This document shows, piece by piece, positions 28,553 through 43,105 of a DNA stretch of 64,000 nucleotides (positions within the stretch are counted from its first letter, which is position 1; the number at the start of each line of letters is the position of its first letter). Made by a program: the position numbers and the translations under genes. The stretch covers positions 72,665,131 through 72,729,130 of the forward strand of contig CM060316.1 in NCBI GenBank assembly GCA_030674155.1, written 5' to 3'. This DNA is from Stramonita haemastoma (taxonomy: Eukaryota; Mollusca; Gastropoda; Neogastropoda; Muricidae). Below the pieces are notes generated by a model, which worked only from the letters and a program-made list of their open reading frames with translations, was not told the DNA's origin and made no database searches.

Positions 28553-29099
28553 TTCTCTTCTAAGGGTTTCTTTGTGCCAACCTATGCAGAACGTTTAACA
28601 CACACGTTTAAACCTGTTCTGTCATTCGGGAAAGTAGGCCATATGCCTTGATGGTAATTTGCCAAGAAAATTGCAAAACTGCATGTTTATGGGGACTAGA
28701 TATAAAAATGCTTTTAAAGCACGTGAGTTCTCATTTTTTTTCTGAAAATAAAAGAAATTAGGGGGGGGGGGGGGGGGGGAACTTAAAAGCTGTGCAGTTT
28801 GGTGTTGCTGTTGCCATTTTTTGTTGACGAACATATGTATCTCACCTAAATTTGATATGCATTCACGTTTGCTTTGCATGTCGTATTTGATTTGTGTGAT
28901 GTTATGCCAACCACACCACAAAGTTCTTTGGGGAAAATTTAAACTGCTTTGTTTTGACTCTGACCTAAAGTCGGCAGGGCAGCTTACACAGTATTTAGTT
29001 TTGTTCTTTGGCTGGAGCTCCGAGGTTCATCAATGGTGAGATTTTTGCGTATACGATTTTCTCCCCACTATTAAGGAGCCACATTACCACTTCGGGGAT

Positions 29100-29147
29100 G
29101 CAGTTTGAATTTAACTTACCAATTTTGCTCTCTCTCTCTCTCTCTCT

Positions 29148-29197
<50 letters not shown>

Positions 29198-29346
29198 CTC
29201 CACACACAAACACAGAGTTTTCTGTATTCATCTTTTCTGTTTTCTTCACTGGCTTTTGTCTTTTGTCTTCCTAATACGAACACTTCATCACTAATGAAGT
29301 GTTTGGGTAGATTTTTTCCCCTTCTTTCTAAAGTTATTTTGGGCAG

Positions 29347-29389
<43 letters not shown>

Positions 29390-29528
29390 TATATAGATAG
29401 ATAGATAGATAGTAGATAGATAGATAGATAGATTAGATAGATAGATGATGATAGATAGATAGAGATGTATAGATATGAATAGATATATATGATAGATGAT
29501 AGTAGATAGATAGATAGATAGATAGAAA

Positions 29529-29562
<34 letters not shown>

Positions 29563-29595
29563 TAGATAGATATAGATAGATATATAATATATTCA
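29100..29595. repeat. CT and GATA microsatellites
   Basis: CT runs at 29129-29195 and 29349-29385, then GATA/GATATA repeats at 29393-29590. Homologues in unit 2 are at 46805-47265, with purer GATA. Confidence 0.95.
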
Positions 29596-29874
29596 ATTTC
29601 TTCATGTATTTCCAGATCTCTTCAGGTGGAGCCTTTTTTATAATATTTTTAATACCATTCTTTCAGAGGTAGTTCAAAACAATTGTTTCAACCTCATAGG
29701 CACTTTTAGCTTCAGCATTACGCAGTTTATCTAGATGATGTTTGCAGGGTTCAGGTATTTGTTTTTATTTGACGCCTTTTCATCTTATCTTCAGGGACAC
29801 AAGCAAGTGATCCAGGTCACTGTCTGCCTCTGGTCAGATAAATGTACTCAAAGTTTTTAACGATTTTATGCAAG

Positions 29875-29917
<43 letters not shown>

Positions 29918-31639
29918 CACCCCACCCCGGCTACACATTAGATTTAATTTTGCACTCCACATCATGGAACCCATTTTTCATACAAATGTGTGCCGGTGGG
30001 AACGGATGGCAAAATTGACAAAATTGAATGCACGGGGGGGGGCGTGGGGGGTGTAAAAAAAAAGCACACGGAGTGCTTCCATTTCCTTGATTCTTTTATA
30101 ATAACGACATGAAGTATGCAAACGGGAATTAATCATAAGGACATTTAAAAATGTGTTATTGGACCTTACAATAAAATTTTGGTACTATTCTTCAGGAACT
30201 TTAAATTGCTTGAACACAGAATATTCCCCGCATTTTTTAATTTTTATTTATAGTCCGTTGCAAGTATGATTATGTTGTGTGGTGCCAATTCTGTCAACAC
30301 TATATTCTTCACTGTAGGCTATAACTTGTTCACTGTGTGGGGTCAGGTGCCTGTTGAAATTGCTGGTTGGTTAGTTTATATGCTTACTGTGCAATAGGCT
30401 TTAGGTGATGAGAGTGAAGCTGCGTGTGTCGCATTTTCTTTCCTGCTTTACCTTCGCTTTATTTTCCTCTTGATTCATGAAGTGTTTTTTGTTCAGAACT
30501 TGCATTGATATTCAAGCTCTTTTGTTGGCTTTTCATCTGTTTTGTATCCCCCTTCCATGTTGTACCAAAACGCATATTTTCATTTTTGTGTGTTATTTAT
30601 TGGTGGCGTAAGTTTCTTTTCATGAATCCTGTGAAATATGTTTGAACCATGCTTTCCCATTCCATATCTTTGATAGTTGCCTTATGCCCAGCAGCTTTCA
30701 TCGTGCCAGTAGTTACAGCATACCACACTAAATGATGTTTGGGTCCTTTGTGTGACTGATGGTTTGAAAGATGATTGGAAAAAGAATGGCAGCATACATA
30801 AGTTTGGTTGGTGTGATCGGTATTTAGTACAGAACCAATTTGATTATGTGTAAAACCATTTGAAAAAGTCTGATCAGCACTGGTTTTGATGTATGTTAGA
30901 TAGTTCTGCACTTTCTACTTCATCATTATGAGGTATCATGATTTGCTTTGTTATGAATAGTGCTTTGTCATTGCTTGCTTGGTTTTAGTAACAGGGTGGG
31001 TCAGTCAGTTTGTGTGTTACTGTTCTGCATGTCAAAGCCATGAAAAGTGATCCTTGAAAAGCTCTATCCACTCGCTAACAGTACTTGATTCATGTTGCCA
31101 TCCTGTACAGCCATAATCCTCCTTATGTTGTTGTGCAAGCTGTCAAAGAGTGTACAAATTCAGCGGCTCATACTGGGCTGGTTTCATGAACGACAAAATT
31201 CAAATGGTCCTAATAGTTGCCTTCGACGGATGAATTGAGTAGGGAGCAATCCAGGAAGCTCTTGAGTGTGTCCTTCTCTTCATTTGAGGAATGCAGCCAC
31301 CATTGTATTGAAGTACAGAAGATAAACAGACTTTGTGCAGTAAGCGTGACTGGTTTCTGTGTTGCTTGAATGATGATGAGATGGTGTTGACATGACCAAC
31401 TGATTTTTAAAAACACACGAGAGGCAGGATGGCCTTGTGGGTTGAGTGTTGTGCATGCGATTTGATGGCCTGGGATCAAGCCACCATGTGGGCACCTGTT
31501 CAAGGGTTTTTTTTCCAGACTTAACATCAGTACCGACTCCACTCCCCTGGGAGTCCTTCAGATGAGACTATAAACAGATTCTGTATGCAAAACATCGTGT
31601 ACACATGTTGAAACCTGTTCTGCATTCCAGAAGAGAAGG

Positions 31640-32105
31640 CCATTGCATGCGAGTAGGACCAGATGACTGTTTTGGTGGGGTTTTTTTTAACCTCTTTACT
31701 GCGCTGTTGATGAACAGCATTCATCATAGAAACCGCTGCCAGCAATGCTCAGTTGACAATTGCTGCTCGTCATGATTCAACGCTCTCTCTGTTTTGTCCA
31801 GTGTGTGCCTGAGCAAAATATGATAGCGACGAAAGGGTTAAATGCATGCACACTGATACTGTGTTGGGATTGTTTGGACATCATCCCTGAAGTCAGAATG
31901 CGACTACCCTAGTGTTGAGCAAAAACACCTGTATACGCAAAATCCCACCTTTGGTGATGTAAGCCTTCAAGCTCTCACTGAGGGGAAGGGGGGGGGGGAG
32001 TCAACACAAAATCAGTGTATTTTTAACACAAGATTTCATCTTTCACAGACATACTCATAATGTAACTGTCAACATGTCATCTTTAGTTTTCCCGCTGAAG
32101 ACACT
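31640..32105. other. Segment present only in unit 2
   Basis: Units 1 and 3 join 'agaagagaaggc' directly to 'cactcccat-tgaacc' (near 8420 and 49313). Unit 2 has about 460 extra bases here, including a TTAA-flanked miniature element. Either the other units share a deletion or this is an insertion. Confidence 0.7.
31691..31837. mobile_element. Candidate piggyBac-type MITE (147 bp)
   Basis: Flanked by TTAA (31687-31690, 31838-31841). The ends CCTCTTTACTGCGCT and the reverse complement of the right end, CCCTTTCGTCGCTA, are similar but not identical. It has no coding capacity. Confidence 0.5.
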
Positions 32106-32544
32106 CCCATATGAACCTTGCATGCAGTGTGTCTTTGACAGGCAGGTCAAAGCTGATGGAGACCATCCCTAGGGCCCCAGATCACAGATTGCATACTTGG
32201 TAGGTTCATACCACTGGCCATAGCTGGCCTCTCTTCTACTAAAGAAAAACAGGTTTTTAAAGTATGTGTGTGATGTTATGTATGTGTTCTAATACAGGAC
32301 CTTGGAGTTAAACCAATATAGGACCTTGGAGTTGACAACCAATCTTTAACAACTCCAAGGATAAATTAATATCAGTGGAGACTTATATTACAGTTAAACC
32401 TGCCCCTTCCAATTCAGATTACAAAAAAATGAAAATAAAAATTTTTAATAATTTTTTGAAAAAATAAATCAGATCACAAGTCTGATCACTGAGCCATTCT
32501 GTTACATGATCATCGAGTCCAGTATTCAAAGCAGGCAACCTAGG

Positions 32545-32554
32545 TTTATTTATT
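32545..32554 (-). terminator. Candidate polyadenylation signal of EBP2 copy 2
   Basis: AATAAATAAA on the minus strand, about 620 bases past the stop, conserved with unit 1. Confidence 0.5.
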
Positions 32555-32779
32555 CAGTTGTCTTTCAAATGCACAGCACTTGCTCACTCTCATGAACACG
32601 CATGCGTAACACATTTATCCTTGTCAAAAACATTGTCAATGTATGCCCATTTCTGCCGCATTTATTCTTCTGAACAAAAGCCAGCCACCATGCACACACC
32701 ACAGCATACTTATGATCTTTACACTTCAAGAAACAAACACAATTGTGCACACACAGTAAATGTTTAGTCGTACTGCAAT

Positions 32780-33126
32780 AAAAACACACACACACACACT
32801 TGTGCACACAAGGCATGTTCCTGTATTCCAACAACACACATACACGCACACACACAAGGCATGTTCCTGCATTCCAACAACACACAATACACGCACACAC
32901 ACAAGGCATGTTCCTGCATTCCAACAACACACATACACGCACACACATAAGGCATGTTCCTGCATTCCAACAACACACATACACGCACACACACAAGGCA
33001 TGTTCCTGCATTCCAACAACACACATACACACACACACACAAGGCATGTTCCTGCATTCCAACAACACACATACACACACACACACAAGGCATGTTCCTG
33101 CATTCCAACAACACACATACACGTAC
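32780..33126. repeat. 46-bp minisatellite downstream of EBP2 copy 2
   Basis: Seven fairly regular units of ggcatgttcctgcattccaa with CA linkers, the first near 32814. It is more homogeneous than the unit 1 array. Confidence 0.9.
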
Positions 33127-33167
33127 ACAACCCTCTCAACCACACCAAAGCTCCCGTTCTACAGCAG

Positions 33168-33239
33168 TTATTTTCTTTTGTTCTTGTTTTGTTTCCTCCT
33201 TGCCTTGCCAGGTCTGGTGGGTTTCTGCTTGCCCTTGCC
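33168..33239 (-). CDS. ebna1bp2: EBP2 copy 2, exon 9
   Basis: Acceptor tttccag. 23 codons plus TAA, GKGKQKPTRPGK... ending KNKRK. One Gly-Lys more than copy 1. Confidence 0.9.
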   Translation of the reverse strand, partial: GKGKQKPTRPGKARRKQNKNKRK

Positions 33240-33674
33240 CTGGAAACATGACAAGAAAAAAAACAACAACGTTTTAATGAATGGATAATGAAGCAGAACA
33301 CTTCTTCAAATGTTAGTTTCTTTTTCTACAATACACATACCACCACAGACAAAAGTTAAAATTAAAGTCTGTCCCGAGCCTAAGGCTCATCAGGCCGGTG
33401 CTTATCCCGGTTTCTGTGGCATTAAGCGACTAAGAGTCATAGACTCCCCCCTGGATAGGACGCCAGTCTATCGCAGGGTTAACCCCAACTCAAGGTTTGG
33501 TACCCCTTTTACACCTGGGTGGGGTGAGAAAATAGCCGTAAAGTGCCTTTTCCAAGGGCACAACGCCATAGCCAAAAGCTGGGATCGAACCCGCAACCTT
33601 AAGATTACAAGTCCAACACCCTGACCACTAGACTACAGTGGCAGCTACCACCACAGACAAGCATACATATATAT

Positions 33675-33736
<62 letters not shown>

Positions 33737-35906
33737 GAGTTAACATCAGTGCTGACTCCACTCTCCCCTAAAGTCTTCGAATGAGACTATAAACCCAAGG
33801 CCCCATGTGTGAACGCACACAGAAAATCTTGCACACTCGCTAAATCCTGTTCCGCTTTTCGTAAGAATAGGCCATTGTGTGCCGGTGGGAACAGATGAGA
33901 AGATTCACAAAACTGCATACAAACTGCGACTGGATGTAAAAAAGCACAGGAGCATTTTTTCTATTATCCTTGAAATAAAAGAACAAATAAAAAACATGCA
34001 CATACAACACATACTATGTCTGTTCTTTCCTGCCTGGAAAGCTGGATGTGAAGAAGCCAATTAAAGACCCGAGTCTCTGGAATGATGCTCCCCAAGATGG
34101 CTTCTCTGACAGTGGTTTTATTTGCCACTCACCCAAGGTTTCGATCAATGCACCTTGGATTTTGACACTTCTGCTAAAGAAGCAGATGACCACAGGGGCT
34201 TCCCAGATGCTAAAGGAGCAGATGACCACAGGGGCTTCCCCAGATGCTGAAGAATACCCTCATGCTTAGTGTGAGCATTTTTCTGCTCTGATGGTCTTCA
34301 GAACTTACTTTTTCTTTTTTTTCTTTTTTTCCCCCTGTTCCTCAGCTAGAGCTCTACTGATCACCAATCATTAAATTTTGCACAAGAGACCATTTTTACC
34401 CACTGTTAAAGAAGCTACATTCCGACTTGAGGGACGGTGTCTAAATATTGCCCCTGTGTGCATGCGCTTTTTAAAAACAATTTTTCCTCAGACAATTTAC
34501 AGGTAAAACTTTGGTAACTTAGTTGATCCTGAGTTCTCACCTTAGGTTTAGAAAACAAGGGTCCTGCAGCTGACTCCTTCGTGTTCCTCTTGCTCCTCTT
34601 CTTTTGGCCTCCAAAGCCAAACTTGCAGTCTTTGGAAGCTCGCTTTTTGTTGGGCTGCCTACACATCACACATAAAAAAAAAAGTTAAACCATCAAACAG
34701 AACATAATCATGTTCTTCTATGTAAACGTACTTCAACACACTTTCATTTCAATGTTTCAGTGAAACACATTAACCTTTTCTAAATACATATCAGACTCAT
34801 TGGTTCTTTTATTGTGTTTGCTTCAGTGGAAGAAGGTTTTTTCTTTATAATTTGTCCATTATCTAAGTGTCATAATATGCTTTTTTTTGTCTGAAAAAGC
34901 AACATGCAGTAAAAAATCAAATAAAACCAAATATTGATCTTTTAACTTTCTTCAAGGATAACAGCAAGTTGTTTTGTTGCTTTTTTTTTTTTCATGTTGC
35001 TGTGTTTCAATGAAACAGTCTTAAGCTTTACTAATTCTAGTGAGTTGGGAGAATCTGGTTTTTTTTGTCTGCTATAAGTGATGGATGGTGTCCTAGTTAG
35101 TCACAAAAAACAAGATTGTTTTTAAGGAATCTGGTTTTGGTTTTATCTCATTTTATGTGTGGTTGATGAGGCTTCTCCCACAACACAGTGACTGTCCTGT
35201 TTTGCTGCCTCATCTTCTGTGACACCCCTCCTCTTTATCCCCTTCCTGCTGTTCCCACACCGTTCATCTCAATCTCCCTGCCACAACCATAGCCAGATTT
35301 GTTAGGTCTTATTCTCAGGGTCGGAAGTCGACAGGGAGCCCATCAATATCAGACTGCTGTGCTAACCAGGCACCACTTACAAGAAACCCTCACTTTATCA
35401 AAGAGACTCACTGGTAAACATGCAGACTGAAATGAACACTCACTTTTTCTTGGTGCCCTCCAACAACTCGTTAAATGTTTGGCTTTACCTGAAATAAACA
35501 ATCAGACTCTGTTCACTGACAAAACGAAAATGACATACATCTCAAAACTGATGGACAGCTTTACCTGAAATAAACAATCACAGACTGTTCACTGACAAAA
35601 CAAAAATGACATACTTCTCAAATGTGATGGACAGTTTACCTGAAATAAAACAATCAGACTCTCTTCACTGACAAAAACTAGGATGACAAAACATCTTAAA
35701 ACTGATGGACAGACTGTTCACTGACAAAACGAAAAATGACATACTTCTCAAATGTGACGGACAGTTTTACCTGAAATAAACAATCAGACTCTCTTCACTG
35801 ACAAAACTAGGATGACATACATCTTAAAACTGATAGACAGTTTTCATGTTGCTTTCCACACTGTTGGTTAGTCAGAAAATGAGTTGGCTTGTCAGCCTAA
35901 CACACA

Positions 35907-35967
<61 letters not shown>

Positions 35968-36974
35968 TCACGCTCGCACACACACGCACACACACACATC
36001 CATACACATCCATACATGTATGCAAACATATATACATACACACAAACATACATACATACAAAACATACAATACACACACACACAAAAACACAATCTGCTG
36101 AGGTTTCCCACTCAATAATATTTTTCACAGACACAAGTGTTTACAAGCAAAATTTTTCCAAAGGACCTTACCATTTTGGTATTTCTTCACTGCTTCACAC
36201 AGTGCATTTTTTTCTTGTTGCCTCTTTAGGGTAACCTCTTGCTGAACCTGATAGACAAAAATTGAACAAGTTTTTATTTCCAACCAAAAAAAAATCTATC
36301 ATTTATCTGTTCCAAAAAGATATATAGCAACACCAAAAGTCATGCAGCGCATCCTTCATCTCTTTTTCAACTGAAAATTTAGATGTTTTCGTTGTCTTTT
36401 GACACATTTCCTGATCATGTTTAATTCAGAAATACCAAACAAATTCAGCTTTCACATTCTGGTTCCAGCTAGTGGAAAAGACTCTCTTCAGAAAAGAAAT
36501 TTTAAGTTGCTTGTGTGTGTTCGCGTGCACATGCATGTGCCTGCACACGTGTGTGTTTGTGTGTGTGTGGGGGGGGGGGGGGGGGGGGGGGGAGGGGGGT
36601 TCTGTAAAGAAAAAGACCAACAAAATTGACATAGGACATCGAGTCTTTACAATAAGTACACAGTGTTGATTCTAGGATTTCAGAAAAGGGGGCCCAAGGG
36701 CCCCCTGAAATGAAAAAAAAGGGGGCATTTGCCCCCCTCCCCCCTTTTCTCCCTCCCCCCTTTTCTCTTCATAAAAAAGGGGACAAGTAGTAAGTAGTAT
36801 ATTTTGCTCATAATACCGTTAGTAACTCTGATATCTGCTATTTTTCAGAACGAGAAACAAACAAACAGGATGGCATGTGGGTAGACAGGGTTTAATATAC
36901 ACCTTATGTATTGCAGCTGGTCTGTAAAATGATTTTCTTACACAGGAAAGAGAGAGAGGGGGGGAGGGGGAAGG

Positions 36975-37011
<37 letters not shown>

Positions 37012-37362
37012 CAGAGGAGAGAGAGAGAGGAGGAGAGAGAGAGAGGAGAGAGAGAGAGGAGGAAGGAGAGAGGGAAGGAAGGAGAGAGATAGTCAAAGTC
37101 AAATTTGCATTTCTACATTTTGAGTTGGAGAGAGCTAGATCTAGATGAAAAAAGAGGCAAGAGCCAAATTCAGTCCCCCCCCCCCTCCTCCTTACCATAT
37201 GAGAGAAACAGAGACAGAGGAGAGAGGTGGGGGAGGGAGGAAGGGATGTCAAAAGTCCATTTTGTATAATTCCATTCAGAGTTGGAGGGAGAAACTAGAT
37301 TTAGATCTAGATGAGAAAAGGGGCTAAAGCCAATATCTAAGTCTTATCTTTTCCTCCCATGT

Positions 37363-37418
<56 letters not shown>

Positions 37419-37824
37419 GAGAGAGAGAGAGAGAGAGAGAGAGACGAACAAGAAGAGAAGAGACACAGAGAGACAGAGAGAGAGACAGAGAGAGAGACAG
37501 AGTGAGAGACAGAGTGAGAGACAGAGAGAGAGAGACAGAGACAGAGAGAAAGGGGGGAGGGGTCAAAGTCAATTTTGTATTTCCACTTTCAGAGTTAGAG
37601 AGAGATCTAGATATAGATGAGAAGAAAGGTGAAAGCCAATATCAAAGTCTTTTTGAGAGAGGGGGGAGGAGGGAGGGAAGGAAGGAGAGAGATAGTCAAA
37701 GTCAAATTTGCATTTCTACATTTTGAGTTGGAGAGAGAGCTAGATCTAGATGAAAAAAGAGGCAAGAGCCAAATTCAGTCCCCCCCCCCCCCCCCCCCCC
37801 TCAGAGGCGAGGAGATGAGGAGAG

Positions 37825-37861
<37 letters not shown>

Positions 37862-39249
37862 GAGAGAGGAGAGAGAGAGAGGAGAGAGGGGGAGGGGGGG
37901 TGTCAAAGTCATTTTTGATATCCAGCCGATAGTCTACCCTATACCATCATTATTGTTGCTGCGCATGGGCTACTTGTCTAGCCAGATCTGAAAAACCTCC
38001 TTGAAAACTCTTTGGTCTATCAGCTTTGAACCCTGCTGGGACGCCGGTGCTTCTTCCGCTAACACCACTAACGATCTCCGTCACAATGACGTCACTTGTT
38101 TCAGGAGTCACGGCTCCTTTGAAAAATGACGTAATGACGTAAATGAGTAGGGAAATGACGTCAAACCAGCCGTTTTGTGATGGTTGTGATGACTGTAGGC
38201 GCTAATCAGTGCATCTTGCTGTCCCTGGGGTATCAACGTAATGACCAACGCATGTAGCGCTATTTTGAAACTATACAAACAGCAGTTGCGGGGGCGCACT
38301 GTTCAAATATGCGCTATTCACAGTTTTTTTGCGTCCGTTAGGGCGCACTGGTTAGATTATTTTGCGGCAAAGTTGAAAAAAATGCGGGAATCCCGCAAGG
38401 GCGCACCCTAGAATCAACACTGAGTACAGATATAGATATATATATATGTGACTCTCTGCCACATGAGTCACATTGCACCAGAGGTCAATTTTTAGTTATT
38501 GAAAAGTTATAAATCTGCAATAAAAAGGCTATTGAATACAAAAAACAGATTGAAAATCGGACAATTCTGTGCAGAGTTATTACAATTTGAAGTGATAGAC
38601 TGTATGATGTGATGAAATGAGAAACGGGAAAGTTTATTGTGGTAACAGGTTGTCAGAATGAGGGCTTCGGTATTTTCAAAGCACATTTAAAAGCAAAAGG
38701 AATAAAAATTATGCCTTGATCTTTCACTACAAGGTCGAATAACGGATATAGTTTAATACTCAATCAAAACCTCAAAATTGCCATCTTGACCCCTACCTGC
38801 CTTTAATGGCTCCTAGCGTAAAATTGAGTAATGTGCTAAGCAACTCATTTCATGGTGGAGCGTCACATATATAGATATATACAGATATATATATATATCC
38901 GAACTGCACAGATATATATATATCCAAACTGCACTTTTTGGGCTAAACTGTCCCCCGAGGTCGTATTTACCTTTTCACCATACTTACACCATCCACAAGG
39001 CATGTGTAAACAATGTGTGCAGGCAGAAAGATCAAGAACCATTTTTCCATCTTACCTTTTTTCCATATTTTTTGGCCTCTCGGACCTTTCGGGCTGCTTG
39101 AGATCTTTCCATACCCACTTTCTTATCCATCACTTTCTCTCTGATCTGAAAAAAAAAGACAACCAAAGCATTAGATCCTTTCAATTAGATGCCTTTGTTA
39201 ATTTTATTTCATCAAGAAAAAAGATTCTATTTCCCCAAGCTTAAAACCA

Positions 39250-39283
<34 letters not shown>

Positions 39284-42200
39284 CACACACACAAACAAAC
39301 ACACAAAAGCATACACACACTCCATCAATAACAATCAACAGCTGTTAATACAAGAACGAACAAACATACACAGTAACAAAGTTTTAATGATAGATAACTA
39401 CTTAATAAAAAAAAAAAATTCTAATAATTTTTTAAAATTCTATGCCTTGATTACTTTTTATCCAAAGAAATAAAAGGATCAATATTTGTTGTATCAATAT
39501 ATCGTATTGTATCCCATTTTCAGTTACAGAAAAACTTGTATCTGTGTGAAATTTGGGCTGCTCTCCCCGGAGACAGCTCATTGCCACAACAGCCCCAGAC
39601 ATTATTTTTTTCTTTCTTTTCCTGTTTGCATGAATTGGGTTTTTTCTTTTCCTGTTTGCATATATTGGGTTTCCTATCAGAGTGGCTTATTTTTACTACA
39701 TAATTTTGCCAGAGACAACACTCTTGTGTGGGTTCTTTTATGTGCACTAAATAAGTACTGCACACAGTACGTGGGTTTATATATCAGCCGAAAGACTAGA
39801 ACCCAGACCACTCATCACAGTCTAGTGGATAGGGGAAAAGTTTACAACACAAATGGGAATAGAGTCACTACACACGATTTTTTGCTTTATAGGCTGGTGC
39901 GTTATCTATCAACCATCGAATCCAGTGGTGTTAAGAGTATTCTAAAGTTACATGCTACATTATACTGGCTACTCAGAGAAAGCTCCTTCAACTGCATTTA
40001 TAACCCAAACCAATGGTAAAGCTTCTTGCAGCAGCCAGCTGCAATGTCAATAATGAATATCACCATAACCAATATCACCTCTATATTATGGGCATTTTTT
40101 TACCACTACAAATACTGAAAAGACAAAATGAAATAGCATAAACCACCACCAATATGAAAAGCCAAACCTCTTTTCACATCATTTCAAATTTGAAATCAGT
40201 AATTCCTGGCTCCCCCCCGTTTTGTGCTGCAAACCTACAGGTCATATTCTACAGTCATCATCACCACGCTGTTCTTTACATCCAATACTACATGATTCCA
40301 TGTTAATTCATTAGATCAAGATCAAAATTACACATGTAAAAAGGAAAAAAAAAAAGCAAGCACCCACAAACAATGTACCAAAGGGGTAAAGGATCTCCAT
40401 TCAGAGTAAAAAAAAAAAAAAAATTTAATAATTTAAAAAAAAAATAATAATTTCCATTCAGTCAGAAATTATTGAATAGCAAACTGTACACACCTTCTTC
40501 ATGTGATGGTCAGGTTTGGCCATCAAGGCAAAGAAATGTTCAGGCCTCTTGCTCTCAATGCCAAGTTTGCGAAGTTTGTGAATGGAATCCAGCACAGCAC
40601 CTTGTGCCTGGAAGTAACTGACCGATCCAACAGAAGCCAAATGAAAATTGACAGCTCACAAACAATGGTACTTCAGACTTAAACATCAATTATTTTCCCT
40701 GCAATTCCACTCCCACCAGTCCCATCTTACAAAATCAAATTAATTAAGTAAGCAAAATAAATAGATTTACTCTAAAATTCTATTTGCAGAGCGAAAAGGT
40801 GGGAGGCTCTTTTTTAAAATCAATCTGAAATGCATATCATTTCAAATTCACACAAACCATAAAATTAATAATTTAAGGAGTGGTTCATCAGAGAAACTAT
40901 TGTGATGATTCCTCTTCTGATAACACATGCCGGAGGACTTGTAGTACTTACTTAACATTCTTCATGAGGAGCAAAGATGTATGTGTGTCATTTTGCCATT
41001 AGTGCAGGTCATTTGGGATCCATACAATGATTTACATATCTCACATTCAGAAGCTCACAGACACTGCTTCTTTTCCCGACAGTGCTGGGCGCACATGACC
41101 TGCACTTCATCCACAGAGCACAGAAGCTTTTTTTCTCCTTTTGACAGTGCCAGTCATGCAAGCACCATAGACAATATCAACAGAGATATTTCATTCACTA
41201 AACACTTCTGACACGGCCAACCATGCAAGACCTCAAGTTATTCAAAGGGGACAACAATTATTTTCTCAAAACTAATCTTGCCCAGTGGGGATGCTGGGGT
41301 CTGTCAGTACAAATAACATCCCCACATTCCAGAAAATCTCAGCTAGAAATTTCCTCTTTTCTATAACTCTCTTTGTTTCTGCCTTGTTCCTTTTCTTCCT
41401 GTCACCTCCTTCTTGTCTAGATTTTCTGCCTTCTTGTCCATTCTCCTGCTTTTTTTCCAGAAAGACTTGAAAGATAACAATTCTTTCTCATGCCAAAGTC
41501 AATGCCCTAGGCCTGACTTGTCCAGCACTTACAGACAATAGTTGCTGTTTGAGCATTCTATGAAGAAAAAAAAAAAGAAGAAAACTTCATAACTGATCTC
41601 ACCTTGTTGCACAACCCATGCTTAATTAAATCAAGAGGACTATGAATGTTTATTATCATGAGATGAAAAGAAGGTGACAGGATGGTTTAAACATTCACCT
41701 GCCCAACAAACAAACCGTTGCAGTTCTGGGTTCAATTCCCAGCCTTGCCCTTTCTTACCAGTTTGATGGAAAAATTTAACTGAACATCAAGTCTTTTGGA
41801 GGAGACTCTAAACCAGTCAGATCTGTGTACTTACAAACTTGTACACATCAAAAGAACAGCAGCTGAAAATCAGAAAGAGCAGACAAATACCTTCTGACTG
41901 TCCTGGCAAAACTGGTAGGTTCATAGTGTGAATCACACAAGACTCCGGGTTTTTTTTGTTGGTATTGTCTTGGGGGGGGGGGGGGGGGGGTTCATTTCTG
42001 GGCTAGATCTCTGAAGTTCACCAATGGTGAGATTATTGCCTATGCAATCATTTTCTTCCCCACCATTTAGGTAGCTGGCTTATTCATATGACAGAAGCAA
42101 AACCATAACTTCATTTTTCTCCAATCAGTGAAGACCCTCAAACTCCACACTGTCGAGAAATGTATGAGTCTTGGGGGACCTGCATCTTGTCTTCAAAAGC

Positions 42201-42497
42201 AATACAGATGATAGATCTAACGACAGTTAAAGAACTTTCCTAACAAATGGGGTCTTCCACCTCTGAGAACAAGCTGCACAGCAAATGACAATCGAAACTG
42301 ACAGGCTTGTTAGAACATCTACTGTCTCCACAAAATATACAATTTTACATCCGACATAGGCAGCAGAGGCCTACTTTCAATCAGATGCAAACTACATTAG
42401 GTGTAATAATGCACACACACATGCACACACGCACATGCACACACACACATGCACATGCACACGACACGCATACACACACACGCAAGCATGCATGCAT

Positions 42498-42542
<45 letters not shown>

Positions 42543-42544
42543 CT

Positions 42545-42619
<75 letters not shown>

Positions 42620-43072
42620 GTACATATATTTCTTACAAATTCATCTCCATTTTGAAGTCATCATCGACCTCATCCTCCACAGCATTTTGGACAGGGTCCA
42701 GTGTGACATCCAGCCTCTCCTCCCAACTCAGCTTCTGCTCAAAGTCCTTGAGCTTGATCTGCAGACCTGCCTGTAAATACCAACATTTCATCAATGATAC
42801 ATTTCTGATAGATGATGATGATGATGATGATGACGACAATGATGATGATGATGACGACAATGACGATGATGGTGGTGGTGATCATGATGATGATGATGAT
42901 GATGGTGATATCAATGACGACGACAATAAAGATAAGGATATCAATAATGATGATGACAATAGTGATATCAATGTGGAGGAGGACGATGACGACGACAGAA
43001 GAAGAAGAAGAAGAAGAAGAAGAAGAAGAAGAAGAAGAAGAAGAAGAAGAACAAGAACAAGAAGAACAAGAA

Positions 43073-43105
<33 letters not shown>

